NCBI GenBank assembly: GCA_964611275.1
Contig: CAZSZS010000156.1
Location: 1 to 38,910 of the forward strand
Direction of reading: 5' to 3'
Origin: WJMT01 sp964611275
Lineage (GTDB): Bacteria > Acidobacteriota > Aminicenantia > Aminicenantales > Aminicenantaceae
DNA length: 38,910 nt
Notes under the pieces: model-generated
What the model was told of the DNA's origin: nothing
The model's input: only the letters and a program-made list of their open reading frames with translations
Database searches by the model: none
Made by a program: the position numbers and the translations under genes
Shown: one piece after another, positions 26,390-34,880 of the stretch
Layout: each line of letters begins with the position of its first letter
How positions within the stretch are numbered: position 1 is the first letter of the stretch

Positions 26390-26422
26390 GGGATGGCTCC
26401 TTATTTATGCTTTTTTCTTTCG

Positions 26423-27958
26423 TTAGTTACCCGATGGAACGCCGGTTTCTTTAAAAAAATCTTCCGCTTTAGCTGTGGTGACATTTTCGAGCTTTATGTC
26501 CAGAGGAAATTCCTGGATGATCAAGTCCTCTCTTAAAATTTCTTCGGGCATGTTGGGATTGGAATAGGTGACGGGGGATGGAGTATTGGCCACCAAATCC
26601 TCTTTAAATGACCCGGCATCCTGAGTGATGATGGCTATGTACAGGTTTTCATAGTTGATATACTTCTTGATGGCAGCATTGACCTCCTCGATTTTGATTT
26701 TGGGTATCCTTTCCCGAGCTTCTTCAAGAAAGTCTTTGTAGCCGTAGTACCTGGAATCGACCTGCCACCCCAGTCTCTCGCTGAGGGTCTGGGTATAGAG
26801 TTTTGTGTAATTGACGAGGTATTTTTTTGTGAGTTCGAATCTCTCTTCCGGGATTCCCTCTTCAATAAGTATCTTCAGCTCTCTTATCGCCTGTCTGAGG
26901 ACGAAATGCCGGTTGGAGTTTGATAAAGGCCTTATCCAGATTGAAAAATACTGCTGCTGTCTGCAGTAATTGGTTGCAGGAAATTTTCCGCGTCCTTCAA
27001 TAAAGTGTTCAATATAGGCGTAGTCTCCGTAATTCTGTCCTCTTTCCTCTCTTATTTTCTGGAAAAGATGAGACAGATGCTGTCTGTGTTCGCCAAAATG
27101 AGAGACGGCTATCCACAGGGCAAAGAAATCAGGATGTGATTTGGTTATGGAAATCGGGAATCCCATGGAGATAGCTGTAGCCGGTGTGTTTTTATCCGCT
27201 ATAAAAATATGAAGCCCTTCAGGCATCCGCTGTTCGGGCAGGGTGCGTTCCGGGGTCTTTCCGTCCGGCAGCTCGGAAAAATCAGATAGAACATTTTTTG
27301 AGAATTCGGCAGGGTATCCGCCTGTGATCCCTATGGTTAAATTCCCCTGAACAAAGTGGTTTTCATAGTAATTTTTCACATCATCCAGGGTGAGGCTCTT
27401 CACGCTCTTCACTGTCCCCAATTCATTGTGCCCGTAGGGATGTTCCTCATACATCATTAGGTTCAGGATTTCTTTCCCGAACTGTTCGTCCATATTATTG
27501 ACCAGTGTCTTCTGAAGGAAGTTTAGGTGGTCTGTTTTGATGCGGATGAAATCTTCCTCTCTGAATCCCGGATTCAGCAGCATGTTTTTGATGACGGAAT
27601 AGTATTTTTCCAGATTGTCTTTGTGTATGGTACCCGAGAAAACTGTCATTTCTTTGTCGATCTGCATGTCCAGGAATGCGGCCAAGGGATAAAATATTTG
27701 TGATATTTCTTTATAGGTATATTCTTCACTTCCGCCCTCTGAAAGCATTCTGAATGTCAGTGCACTGAGGCCTTCTTTTCCGGCAGGGTCATCTGCAGAG
27801 CCCACGTTCAAAACGAATTTGATACATACAAGGGGATTATCTTCGAGTGGAAGAAGTTCAGTGGATATGTTTGCGTCAGGTTTTTTCCCGCAGGTTGTTG
27901 TTAAAAGAATAAGCCCCAAGACAAATACCAGGCTTTTGTATCCATGCTGTTTTTTCAT
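26423..27958 (-). CDS. M16 family lipoprotein, catalytically degenerate subunit
   Basis: 511 aa. Lipoprotein signal with LTTTC (Cys23). The fold is M16: VLNVGSADDPAGKEGLSALTFRMLSEGG aligns with the active-site helix of the sister gene, but the HxxEH zinc motif is absent. The C-terminal M16 domain is present (EDFIRIKTDHLNFLQKTLVNN, EEVNAAIKKYINYENLYIAIIT). In M16B pairs one partner carries the zinc and the other shapes the substrate chamber, as this one should. It overlaps the active partner by 4 bases. Its lipid anchor would hold the heterodimer at a membrane. Substrate unknown. Confidence 0.85.
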   Translation of the reverse strand: MKKQHGYKSLVFVLGLILLTTTCGKKPDANISTELLPLEDNPLVCIKFVLNVGSADDPAGKEGLSALTFRMLSEGGSEEYTYKEISQIFYPLAAFLDMQIDKEMTVFSGTIHKDNLEKYYSVIKNMLLNPGFREEDFIRIKTDHLNFLQKTLVNNMDEQFGKEILNLMMYEEHPYGHNELGTVKSVKSLTLDDVKNYYENHFVQGNLTIGITGGYPAEFSKNVLSDFSELPDGKTPERTLPEQRMPEGLHIFIADKNTPATAISMGFPISITKSHPDFFALWIAVSHFGEHRQHLSHLFQKIREERGQNYGDYAYIEHFIEGRGKFPATNYCRQQQYFSIWIRPLSNSNRHFVLRQAIRELKILIEEGIPEERFELTKKYLVNYTKLYTQTLSERLGWQVDSRYYGYKDFLEEARERIPKIKIEEVNAAIKKYINYENLYIAIITQDAGSFKEDLVANTPSPVTYSNPNMPEEILREDLIIQEFPLDIKLENVTTAKAEDFFKETGVPSGN

Positions 27959-29298
27959 TGTTCCTCTCCTCCGGATAAAGTAACCACAGTGCTGTTTGTT
28001 TTTGTGAAGTATTTTTGAGTCATCTCTTGTATGTTCTGGGGCGTTATTTTTTGATAGAGGCTGAACAGTCTATTTATGGAATTCGGGTCAGTGGTGAGAT
28101 TGATATAGAAAGCAAGCACCCCTGCTGTTCCATCTGTGGTCCCCAGCTGCCGGGCGATGGAGTATTTCATATTGGATTTCACTTCTTCCAGTTTATCTCC
28201 AGGGATCGGCTCATTTTTATAGTGTTCCAATTCATTAAAGATCGCTTGCTCCACATAAGGGAGGTCTTCCTCCTGTTTTACAACGGCATTGAATGTAAGA
28301 AGAGGAGGGTCCCTTCTGTCAGGGAAATCAGCATAGACAGCGAGGCATTTCTGCTCTTCTATAACAAGACGCTGGTACAGAGGGGATGACCTTGAAAATC
28401 CAATTTCAGCAAGAAGGTCAAGGGCGGCCTTATCAATTTTCTCATCGCTGAAGGAGGGACCGTGAAAAGCCACGGCTATTCTCGGCATAGTCTGGCTGGG
28501 CCACTTGTAATGTGAGCGCTTTGCTCTTTCTTGTGGGGGTTCGACAGGAGTTTTGAGCTCATAGCTTGAGGGCTCCCAGTCCCCATAATATTTTATTATG
28601 AACTCCATCATCTCTTCGTGGTCATAATCTCCCGCCACAAGTATGATGCTGTTGTCAGGAGCATAGAATCTTTTTTTATAGAGTTTGCTGTATGCGAACT
28701 GGTTAGGCATGTCCTGAATGTCCTCGAGATATCCCAGAGTGGTGTGCTTATAGGAGTGTTTTTCGAAAGCCTCTTGCCTTAGAGTTTCATACAAGCGTCT
28801 GCCCGGGTTGGAAACACTGGAGTAATATTCTCCCTCGATCACAGGGGCCTCGGTTTTAAGCATTTCTTCATTGTAATAAAGATTTATGAATCTGTCGGCT
28901 TCGGTTTTGATCACTTTTTCCAGATTCTCTCTGCCGGCAAACACAACAAAATAACATGTGTAGTCGTCAGAAGTGTAGCCGTTTGTCCCCGCCCCGAGCT
29001 CGGTAAGGAAGTCGTCGTATTTTTCCCTTGGAATATTTTTTGTCCCTTTGAACATCATGTGTTCAAAAAAATGAGCGAACCCTGATTTTCCAGGTTCTAT
29101 TTCGTTTCTGGAACCTGACCTTACGATTGTGTAATAGGAAATGATATGGGGATTTTTCAAGGGAACCGATACGACAGTAAGCCCGTTTTCAAGTTTTTCG
29201 ATCTTTGTGTCATAAGGGAATACATCCGTACTCCCTAGAACCATCGGACATAACAGCAAGGCAAGAGCAATGAGACCTGTATATATGTTTTTTACCAT
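27955..29298 (-). CDS. M16 family zinc metallopeptidase, catalytic subunit
   Basis: 447 aa, exported (signal segment about 5-22). It carries the inverted zinc motif HFFEH (His76, Glu79, His80) within GKSGFAHFFEHMMFKGT and the distal Glu in APVIEGEYYSS (about 155-157). The C-terminal M16 domain has FYAPDNSIILVAGDYDHEEM. Size suits an M16B half-enzyme that works as a heterodimer with the next gene. Ribosome-binding site GGAGGAAAGGA precedes the start. It likely degrades peptides in the periplasm. Confidence 0.92.
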   Translation of the reverse strand: MVKNIYTGLIALALLLCPMVLGSTDVFPYDTKIEKLENGLTVVSVPLKNPHIISYYTIVRSGSRNEIEPGKSGFAHFFEHMMFKGTKNIPREKYDDFLTELGAGTNGYTSDDYTCYFVVFAGRENLEKVIKTEADRFINLYYNEEMLKTEAPVIEGEYYSSVSNPGRRLYETLRQEAFEKHSYKHTTLGYLEDIQDMPNQFAYSKLYKKRFYAPDNSIILVAGDYDHEEMMEFIIKYYGDWEPSSYELKTPVEPPQERAKRSHYKWPSQTMPRIAVAFHGPSFSDEKIDKAALDLLAEIGFSRSSPLYQRLVIEEQKCLAVYADFPDRRDPPLLTFNAVVKQEEDLPYVEQAIFNELEHYKNEPIPGDKLEEVKSNMKYSIARQLGTTDGTAGVLAFYINLTTDPNSINRLFSLYQKITPQNIQEMTQKYFTKTNSTVVTLSGGEEQ

Positions 29299-29352
29299 TC
29301 CTTTCCTCCTTGGTTGGATATTCTTCCACGTTTGTGTTTGTCTGTCTCTCTT

Positions 29353-29826
29353 TCAGCATATATCAAAACTTCGATACTTATCGTTCTGTTTTTTTGAAAG
29401 CCAGCCAAATGAAGCCTTTTCCTTGAGATCCTTTTGTGTATATGGCTTGATGTCAAGAACCGGTGTCCCTTCAATCATATCTAGTCCGGAGACTTTTATC
29501 CTGTTCTTCTCTCTTTTTATTAATTTAACGACGGTCATTCCCAAGGGATTGGGCCTATCAGGGCTTCTTGTAGAGAAGACACCTCTTTTCTTTCCGTCGT
29601 GAGGAGGATGAGCAAAGAGATTTCCCTGCCGGGACTTATGAAAGGCAAATATTATGATCAGGTGGGAAAAGCTGTCTATGTCTTTGAGCCCCGGTTCAAA
29701 TTCCTCGAAAATCTCAAGTTCCCCTTCTGAATTTTCAAAATCACTCAAGCCTTTTTCTTTTGCTTTTTTTATGTCTTCTCTGCTTTTAAAAGGGGAGTGG
29801 ATGACACCAATGGGTTTAATATACAT
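29353..29826 (-). CDS. trmO: tRNA methyltransferase TrmO (TsaA/YaeB family)
   Basis: 157 aa. It uses SAM to methylate N6-threonylcarbamoyladenosine at position 37 of tRNA. Visible motifs: MYIKPIGVIHSPFKSRED at the N terminus, LIIIFAFHKSRQG, and the diagnostic TRSPDRPNPLGMTVVKL followed by GLDMIEGTPVLDIKPY. I start it at 29826, where the family N terminus begins; this overlaps the end of ilvE by 11 bases. The C-terminal extension of E. coli TrmO is absent, as in many short homologues. Confidence 0.9.
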   Translation of the reverse strand: MYIKPIGVIHSPFKSREDIKKAKEKGLSDFENSEGELEIFEEFEPGLKDIDSFSHLIIIFAFHKSRQGNLFAHPPHDGKKRGVFSTRSPDRPNPLGMTVVKLIKREKNRIKVSGLDMIEGTPVLDIKPYTQKDLKEKASFGWLSKKQNDKYRSFDIC

Positions 29827-30781
29827 AAGTAAGCCATTTTTCGTACTTTTTAATCTTCCCCCTGACGCAGTCGGCATAGGTATCGCGTAATTTTTTTGTT
29901 AGTTCGCCCGGCTCTCCGCTCCCGATGACTGAGTCTTTTTCCGGTACATTTTTATCAGAAGCATCTTTGGCTCTAGTGATCGGCGCTATTTCCGCAGCTG
30001 TGCCGGAAAAAAAGGCTTCATCAGCTTCAAGGAAATCTTGTTTTTTAATGGGTTCGATTTTAGTTTTTATCCCCAAGTCTTCAGCGATTTCCAGTATGCT
30101 TGTCCTTGTGATGCCTTCCAAAACAGACTCGGACCGGTCGTTTGTTTTGAGGATTCCGTCTTTGTAGATAAAGATATTTTCTCCGGGCCCCTCTGCAATA
30201 TTTTTTTCCAGGTTGAGGAACAGCGCTTCGTCACATCCTTTGTCTCTTGCTATCAGGCCGCAGATGGTTGATTGGACATAGATACCGCCCAGTTTTGCAG
30301 ACATGTCATACTGGCTGTGATGGACCCGCCTCCATGGAAGGATATACACCTTGACTCCGGTTAAGGCGTTTTCTCCAAGATAGGCTCCCCACTCCCAGGC
30401 TCCCACTAAAAGTTCTACCGGGCAGGCTATTGGGATAAGGCCAAGGTTTCCATAAGAATAAAATAAAAGAGGCCGGATATAGGCGGCCTCAAGATTGTTT
30501 TCTTTTATCACGGATTTTATTATTTCGGGTATTTCTTTTTTTGAGTAAGGAGATTTCATTTTGAGGATATTGGCTGAATGCATGAATCTGTCTAAGTGTT
30601 CTTCCAATCGGAAGACAGCCGGCCCCTTGGATGTGCTGTAGGCTCTAATGCCTTCAAATACAGAATTGCCATAGTGAAGAGCATGGACCATGGGATGTAT
30701 TATTGCTTCAGACCAATCATAATGTTTTCCCATAAACCAGTACTTTTTTGCCTTAGGAAAGTACTTATTAGTGAACATCAT
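29816..30781 (-). CDS. ilvE: Branched-chain amino-acid aminotransferase
   Basis: 321 aa class IV aminotransferase making or degrading Leu, Ile and Val with 2-oxoglutarate. Motifs: ALHYGNSVFEGIRAY (about 34-48), YIRPLLFYSYGNLGL, MSAKLGGIYVQS with the PLP Lys163, LFLNLEKNIAEGPGENIF, and EAFFSGTAAEIAPI near the end. The start is one of two adjacent ATG codons after AAGGAG. A broken brnQ branched-chain amino-acid transporter remnant lies 0.8 kb upstream on the same strand. Confidence 0.93.
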   Translation of the reverse strand: MMFTNKYFPKAKKYWFMGKHYDWSEAIIHPMVHALHYGNSVFEGIRAYSTSKGPAVFRLEEHLDRFMHSANILKMKSPYSKKEIPEIIKSVIKENNLEAAYIRPLLFYSYGNLGLIPIACPVELLVGAWEWGAYLGENALTGVKVYILPWRRVHHSQYDMSAKLGGIYVQSTICGLIARDKGCDEALFLNLEKNIAEGPGENIFIYKDGILKTNDRSESVLEGITRTSILEIAEDLGIKTKIEPIKKQDFLEADEAFFSGTAAEIAPITRAKDASDKNVPEKDSVIGSGEPGELTKKLRDTYADCVRGKIKKYEKWLTYVY

Positions 30782-30811
30782 TTCTCCTTTTTATTTTTTA
30801 TGGTCTTCATA

Positions 30812-31438
30812 TTAGATTTTTTCAGCTTTGAGAACCACAAATCCTCCTTTATTATACCCTTTTTTCAGAGTTTCGGCATCAATGATTTTTCCGGAGGAAC
30901 GGAAGAGAGTTTGTCTTGAATCAATGAGTGTGAAACCGGTTTCATTAAACAACTTCAAGATTCTTTCAGGAGAAAAAAAACGGGCGTGTTTGTAGAATTT
31001 ACTGCGCTGTCGTGATTTATCGTATTTTTTCCCAAGAACGCTGTTCTTGTTTATCAAGCCTGTTATGAGGTTGCCGTTTTTTTTTAAAGTCCTCATTGAT
31101 TCGATGAAAAGCTTCAAAACATCATCCACAAAACATAGTGTTACCATAATGAGGATAAAATGGAAAGCTTCATTTTTAAAAGGAAGTTCTTCTCCTTTGC
31201 CCTGGACGACCTGGATATTTCTTTTTTTTGACAGGTGAAGCATATTCAGGGAGGGGTCGATTCCATACTCTACATGAAAAGGATGGGCAAATCTTCCCGT
31301 TCCGACTCCGATTTCAAGCCCGATCCCAGAAGGGATGAGCTCCCTTACGGCATTGAGCTCAGCCTTGTATATGGATTCGTTATCTTCATACCATTTATCA
31401 TATTCTTGCCAGTTTTGGTCAAATATTTTGCTTTTCAC
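30812..31438 (-). CDS. Class I SAM-dependent methyltransferase
   Basis: 208 aa. Motif I is GLEIGVGTGRFAHPF (about 38-52); YGIDPSLNML gives the ribose-binding acidic residue; GKGEELPFKNEAFHFILIMVTLCFV is motif II-III. This is the small-molecule (UbiE/Methyltransf_11) type. The substrate is unknown. GTG is the likely start, behind AGGGGATAGAAATAC. It lies 30 bases upstream of ilvE and may be cotranscribed with it. Confidence 0.85.
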   Translation of the reverse strand: MKSKIFDQNWQEYDKWYEDNESIYKAELNAVRELIPSGIGLEIGVGTGRFAHPFHVEYGIDPSLNMLHLSKKRNIQVVQGKGEELPFKNEAFHFILIMVTLCFVDDVLKLFIESMRTLKKNGNLITGLINKNSVLGKKYDKSRQRSKFYKHARFFSPERILKLFNETGFTLIDSRQTLFRSSGKIIDAETLKKGYNKGGFVVLKAEKI

Positions 31439-31570
31439 GTATTTCTATCCCCTGTTCCTGGGTTTACTCTTGTGTTGTCCTCTGTATACTCAATCTTAAG
31501 TGAAAGAATCCTGTTGAGTCAATAAAAATGCTTCTCAGCTCGCGGGCTAATGGAGTGGAAGGGGAGTTAT

Positions 31571-31726
31571 TCACTGCTTTTTGATATAAGAGATCAACGC
31601 CCCTCCGGCGCAGACTTTTCTGCTGATTTTTTTCCCGCCCAAAATCGCAAACACAATAGAGACCATGGCATCCATTGTCTGATATCCTTCACGGAATGCA
31701 GAGGAGAAGGGATTTGAAAGGCTGCC
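31571..31726 (-). pseudogene. brnQ: Remnant of a BrnQ-type branched-chain amino-acid transporter
   Basis: On the minus strand 51 in-frame codons read GSLSNPFSSAFREGYQTMDA then MVSIVFAILG before drifting into unrelated residues and a TGA. The FxxGYxTMDxxxxxVFxI pattern is the signature of LIVCS (BrnQ) transporters, normally in the middle of a protein of about 430 aa. A TAG lies directly upstream in frame, and neither the N-terminal nor C-terminal remainder is present. No start codon or ribosome-binding site is suitable. I read it as a decayed fragment. Confidence 0.6.
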
Positions 31727-31778
31727 CTAAGAGGGTTCAGCCAAGGGAAAAAGGAGAAGCTTCCCTCTTGAAATTTTT

Positions 31779-32309
31779 TTATGGGTTTTTATTGTTAATG
31801 GTGAATTTCCAGGAACACATAATATCGGACGGGTGAGGGTCCGGAGGACAGCACAGGCATTCTGTTTCGATTCTCGGGTCAATGGTTCGTGCGAAACCGC
31901 TGTATTCCACGATCCCGACCGGCTTGCAGGGAAAGTCAGGAAGTCCCTTGCGTTTTCTTGCATCCTGGACCCGGCATCTGTTCATATTGAATACACAGTG
32001 AGTGGGGCTTTGTTCGGCGATTTCCTGCACATTGATATGTGCGTAAAGCCTGAATTTGAGGGCCTGGATCAAGGCAGGAATTCCGCCTCCCGGCTTTATA
32101 TCCAGTCTTTTCATGATCCTTTTGGCTTCTGTGACTGTGAATTTTTCCCATGCTCTGCGGTCAAGCTCGATGGCCATATCCATTCCCAGTTCTTTTTCTA
32201 CAGCCTGAAACCACAAGCCGTCATGGGCAAGCCAGTTTTTGGAGGCATCTTTGAGAAGCGCAAGCAGTTCTTCTTTGGTGAGGTCTTTGATTTCTTTTAT
32301 TTTCTTCAT
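31779..32309 (-). CDS. Cys-rich cytosolic protein (DUF6125/ATC-hydrolase-like)
   Basis: 176 aa, no signal or membrane segment. The N-terminal helices carry DASKNWLAHDGLWFQAVEKELG and DRRAWEKFTVTEAKRIMKRL; the C-terminal half has scattered Cys (HCVFNMNRCRVQDARK, FPCKPVG, ETECLCCPPDPHP, IMCSW). The CxCCPPDPHP element suggests metal or cluster binding and resembles proteins annotated as DUF6125 or L-2-amino-thiazoline-4-carboxylate hydrolase-like; I am not sure which. It overlaps the radical SAM gene by 4 bases and is the last gene of the long minus-strand cluster. Confidence 0.7.
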   Translation of the reverse strand: MKKIKEIKDLTKEELLALLKDASKNWLAHDGLWFQAVEKELGMDMAIELDRRAWEKFTVTEAKRIMKRLDIKPGGGIPALIQALKFRLYAHINVQEIAEQSPTHCVFNMNRCRVQDARKRKGLPDFPCKPVGIVEYSGFARTIDPRIETECLCCPPDPHPSDIMCSWKFTINNKNP

Positions 32310-33256
32310 TGGTTTCCTTTATCTGATATTTTGTTTGGCTCATAATAATCTTTATTCTCATATGTGACTGCTTTTATTTTGCCGTCTCTTTTCAGCATGT
32401 CAATGTATTTAAGGATTTCGTTTTTATGTTTCCCTAAGGAATCAGAAATATCCTCCACTGTGACAGGTCTTCTGTATATCATATCCAGGATGATGTTGTG
32501 GAGATTCTCTTCTTCCGGAGTGAGCCCCTTTCTTTTAAAGTGAGCCACTATTTCACACTTGTTTCCAATTGCGTTTTTTATTTTTTCCATTTCTTCCCGT
32601 GTTAGGGGGTGTGCGTATCTTTCAGAGGGAGGACGGATAACTGTGTTGAGCTGGACTTTATCAGGTTTGATTTCATTGATTGTTTTCTTAAGGGCTTTCA
32701 CGTGTGCGTCAGAATCATTGACCCCTTTTACCAAAATGATTTCCAGCCACAGATCTCCTTTAAATTCTTCCCTGAATTTTTTGATCCCCTCAATGATCTT
32801 TTTAATTTTCAGTGACGGATGAGGCCGGTTTATATTCTCAAAAACATTCTGGGTGGCGGCATCCAGAGAGGGGACGACCAGATCCGCTTCTTTTAATGAC
32901 TCCCTGACTTTCTTTTTGGTAAGCAGAGTGCTGTTTGTCAGCACAGCCACCGGAATATCTGTAGACTTTTTTATTTCTTTGATAAGGGTTCCTATTTTAG
33001 CGTTGAGAGTGGGCTCTCCTGAGCCTGAAAAGGTTATGTAATCTATGTGCGGAGCCGTGTTTATCCTTTTTTTTATCTGGGATATGATTTCTTTTTCAGA
33101 AAAATAGTCCTTGATTTCAGTTGTTTTTTGTGTGGTAGGTCCGAGCTGGCAGTAGATACAGTCAAGAGTGCATACTTTAAAGGGAATGATATCCACTCCC
33201 AGGGAAAGACCCAACCGCCTGGAAGGAACAGGACCGTAGATATATGATTTTTTCAT
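32306..33256 (-). CDS. Radical SAM protein with C-terminal winged-helix
   Basis: 316 aa from the chosen start. It begins MKKSYIYGPVPSRRLGLSLG and has the canonical cluster motif CTLDCIYC (Cys29, Cys33, Cys36), then ITFSGSGEPTLNAKIG (the GGE-like SAM-binding strand) and LTNSTLLTKKKV. The sequence GPVPSRRLG...PFKxCTxDCxYCQ defines a COG0731-like group of unknown reaction. The last 65 residues (HNIILDMIYRRPVTVEDIS and HKNEILKYIDMLKRDGKI) form a winged-helix-like domain. An upstream in-frame start would run into the DUF6485 gene, so I start at 33256. Confidence 0.85.
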   Translation of the reverse strand: MKKSYIYGPVPSRRLGLSLGVDIIPFKVCTLDCIYCQLGPTTQKTTEIKDYFSEKEIISQIKKRINTAPHIDYITFSGSGEPTLNAKIGTLIKEIKKSTDIPVAVLTNSTLLTKKKVRESLKEADLVVPSLDAATQNVFENINRPHPSLKIKKIIEGIKKFREEFKGDLWLEIILVKGVNDSDAHVKALKKTINEIKPDKVQLNTVIRPPSERYAHPLTREEMEKIKNAIGNKCEIVAHFKRKGLTPEEENLHNIILDMIYRRPVTVEDISDSLGKHKNEILKYIDMLKRDGKIKAVTYENKDYYEPNKISDKGNQ

Positions 33257-33260
33257 TTTT

Positions 33261-33464
33261 TCAGACCTTGTCCTTGTAGATCTCGATAAATCTTTTGAGA
33301 GAGCGGTCAAATGTTTTTTCCACATCATCTGGAAAAAGGCAGGCAGGCAGCTCGTTCATGCTCCAGTGATACTGAAGACATTCGCAGCAGATTCCCTTTC
33401 TGCTGCAGGGTTCATATGTGCAGTTGCATCTCTGCATGTTTTTACTGCGCTGGCATTCCTCCAT
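33261..33464 (-). CDS. Small Cys-rich protein (DUF6485 family)
   Basis: 67 aa. The first half has seven Cys in about 30 residues (ECQRS, QRCNCTYEPCSRKGICCECL), then CLFP, which suggests a zinc or iron-sulfur site. The tail (DDVEKTFDRSLKRFIEIYKDKV) is a helix. It matches small proteins known as DUF6485. It sits 4 bases before the radical SAM start and 30 after the scaffold gene, fully inside the cluster. Confidence 0.72.
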   Translation of the reverse strand: MEECQRSKNMQRCNCTYEPCSRKGICCECLQYHWSMNELPACLFPDDVEKTFDRSLKRFIEIYKDKV

Positions 33465-33494
33465 AATGTCCTCCTCAGATTGTTTGGGGCTTGT

Positions 33495-33962
33495 TCATTT
33501 TCTGTAATGTTTTTTCCAGGGGTTGTTCTTATGATACAGATAGTCAGCTAAGGCCCTTCTCATGGCTTCGGAAGCGAGGTCCGCACAGTGCAGGTGCTCC
33601 TTGGGCAGACCGCCAATGCGTCTTATGATTTCATTGGCATTGACCAGGCCGAGGACCTTTGTGAATGGCTTTCCCTTGGCAATATCAGCAGCCGTGCTTC
33701 CACACGCTATGGTAGCCCCGCAACCGTCTGTAAGAAAGGTGGATTCAATAATGATGTCATTCTTTACTTTTATAAAGATTTCCATTGAGTCGCCGCATGT
33801 GCCCTTGACCTTGGCGTATCCGTCCGGATTCGGGATCTTTTCCATATGCTGGGGGTTTTTCCAGAGCTCTATGACTTTATCGCTGTAGTATTTCCTGTAC
33901 TGGTCAATGATTTGTTCCTGAAGCTTACGGGCAAACTCGTCTAGGTTTTTGTTTTCTTTCAT
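33495..33962 (-). CDS. IscU/NifU-like iron-sulfur cluster scaffold
   Basis: 155 aa. The three scaffold cysteines are present with IscU-like spacing: Cys56 in TCGDSMEIF (with the adjacent Asp58), Cys81 in DGCGATIACGSTAADIAKGK, and Cys126 in HLHCADLASEAMRRALADY. It has no C-terminal NifU domain. No cysteine desulfurase, HscA/B or ferredoxin lies beside it, so it probably serves a dedicated role within this cluster rather than the housekeeping ISC system (inference). Confidence 0.9.
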   Translation of the reverse strand: MKENKNLDEFARKLQEQIIDQYRKYYSDKVIELWKNPQHMEKIPNPDGYAKVKGTCGDSMEIFIKVKNDIIIESTFLTDGCGATIACGSTAADIAKGKPFTKVLGLVNANEIIRRIGGLPKEHLHCADLASEAMRRALADYLYHKNNPWKKHYRK

Positions 33963-34022
33963 GACGTCATCTTATAGTATAAATTTGGATTTTCTTCAAC
34001 CTGATTGCCACTTGCTGGTGGT

Positions 34023-34844
34023 TCAAAGCTCGCCGGCTTTTTTAAGCAGGGCTTCGATCTTATCCCGCAGCTCCTGCATCGTGAAGTTGTACCGTCGCTT
34101 GAGCCTGCCAAGAGTCTCGCTGTAAGGGGTGTTCGTGGGGATCCCCATTTCTTTAAGAATGGTTGATTTTGGAATCCCTGTTTTTTCTTCAAGCTCTCGA
34201 AGAGTGGTCTGCCCTGTTATAAGGATGCCTGTTTGCTGTTCGTCAAGCCGTCCTCGTGTTAATTTTGGTTCCTCCTCATGTTCTTGCCTTCCCTCATGAA
34301 CAGAGTCTTGTTTATGAAGGGATTCTTCTTTCTGAACAGGCTCTTCTTGCTGGACCGGCTGTTCTTCCGCTTCTTTTATTTGAAGTCGCTGGCTTTTTTT
34401 CTCTTTAATGACAGGTTCTCCCTTGACCTGTTTTTTCGTGAGAACAATGTTCCGGCCCCTTCCGGATCTTGTCCCGAATTCAGCATATTTATCTGCGTTC
34501 TTGATGGAAAAAGCCCACAGTATCAGCGGGACCAGTAGAGAAAGGACCACCATCCCGACAAGAGCGGTCCCCCAGCTTTTTTTAAATATTTTTTTTGTAC
34601 ACGATTTGATCCAGTCCCAGCTGAGAATCAGGTGGATTATGATGAGCACGGTAAAGGCTATTGAAATATAGAGGTGAAGGTGTCCCCACTGATGGGTGTG
34701 AAGCCCCAAAAAATACTTTTTGGATATATCGGCAACAGGCCCCTCAGCGAGAAAAAATCCCTGTAAGAAACCTATGCCGGCCAAGCCAACAATACAGATG
34801 AATAGAAGTGCGTCTATGAGGTATTTTAACTTAATTTTACCCAT
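34023..34844 (-). CDS. DUF4405 membrane protein with acidic linker and C-terminal helical domain
   Basis: 273 aa. Three hydrophobic spans: about 8-33, 55-76 and 92-112. Histidines near the membrane (His49, His51, His55, His57 in LHTHQWGHLHLYI and His71) could ligate haem, as proposed for DUF4405/cytochrome b-like proteins. Residues 140-205 are a Glu/Gln/Lys-rich linker (for example EEQPVQQEEPVQKEESL). The end (about 207-270) has two small helical repeats, TTLRELEEKTGIPKSTILKEM and GRLKRRYNFTMQELRDKI, the pattern found at the C terminus of some anaerobe redox membrane proteins. It follows the MBL gene by 36 bases. Function unknown. Confidence 0.75.
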   Translation of the reverse strand: MGKIKLKYLIDALLFICIVGLAGIGFLQGFFLAEGPVADISKKYFLGLHTHQWGHLHLYISIAFTVLIIIHLILSWDWIKSCTKKIFKKSWGTALVGMVVLSLLVPLILWAFSIKNADKYAEFGTRSGRGRNIVLTKKQVKGEPVIKEKKSQRLQIKEAEEQPVQQEEPVQKEESLHKQDSVHEGRQEHEEEPKLTRGRLDEQQTGILITGQTTLRELEEKTGIPKSTILKEMGIPTNTPYSETLGRLKRRYNFTMQELRDKIEALLKKAGEL

Positions 34845-34880
34845 TTCATTCCTCCTGTTACAGCCTTTTGTTCACAGTCA

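Noticed and set aside
31727..31963. 78-aa minus-strand frame next to the brnQ remnant
   Set aside because: It overlaps the Cys-rich protein gene in another frame; its end merely abuts the remnant's upstream TAG.
33959..34192. 77-aa minus-strand frame after the DUF4405 gene
   Set aside because: It lies mostly inside the DUF4405 coding sequence in another frame and has no recognisable motif.
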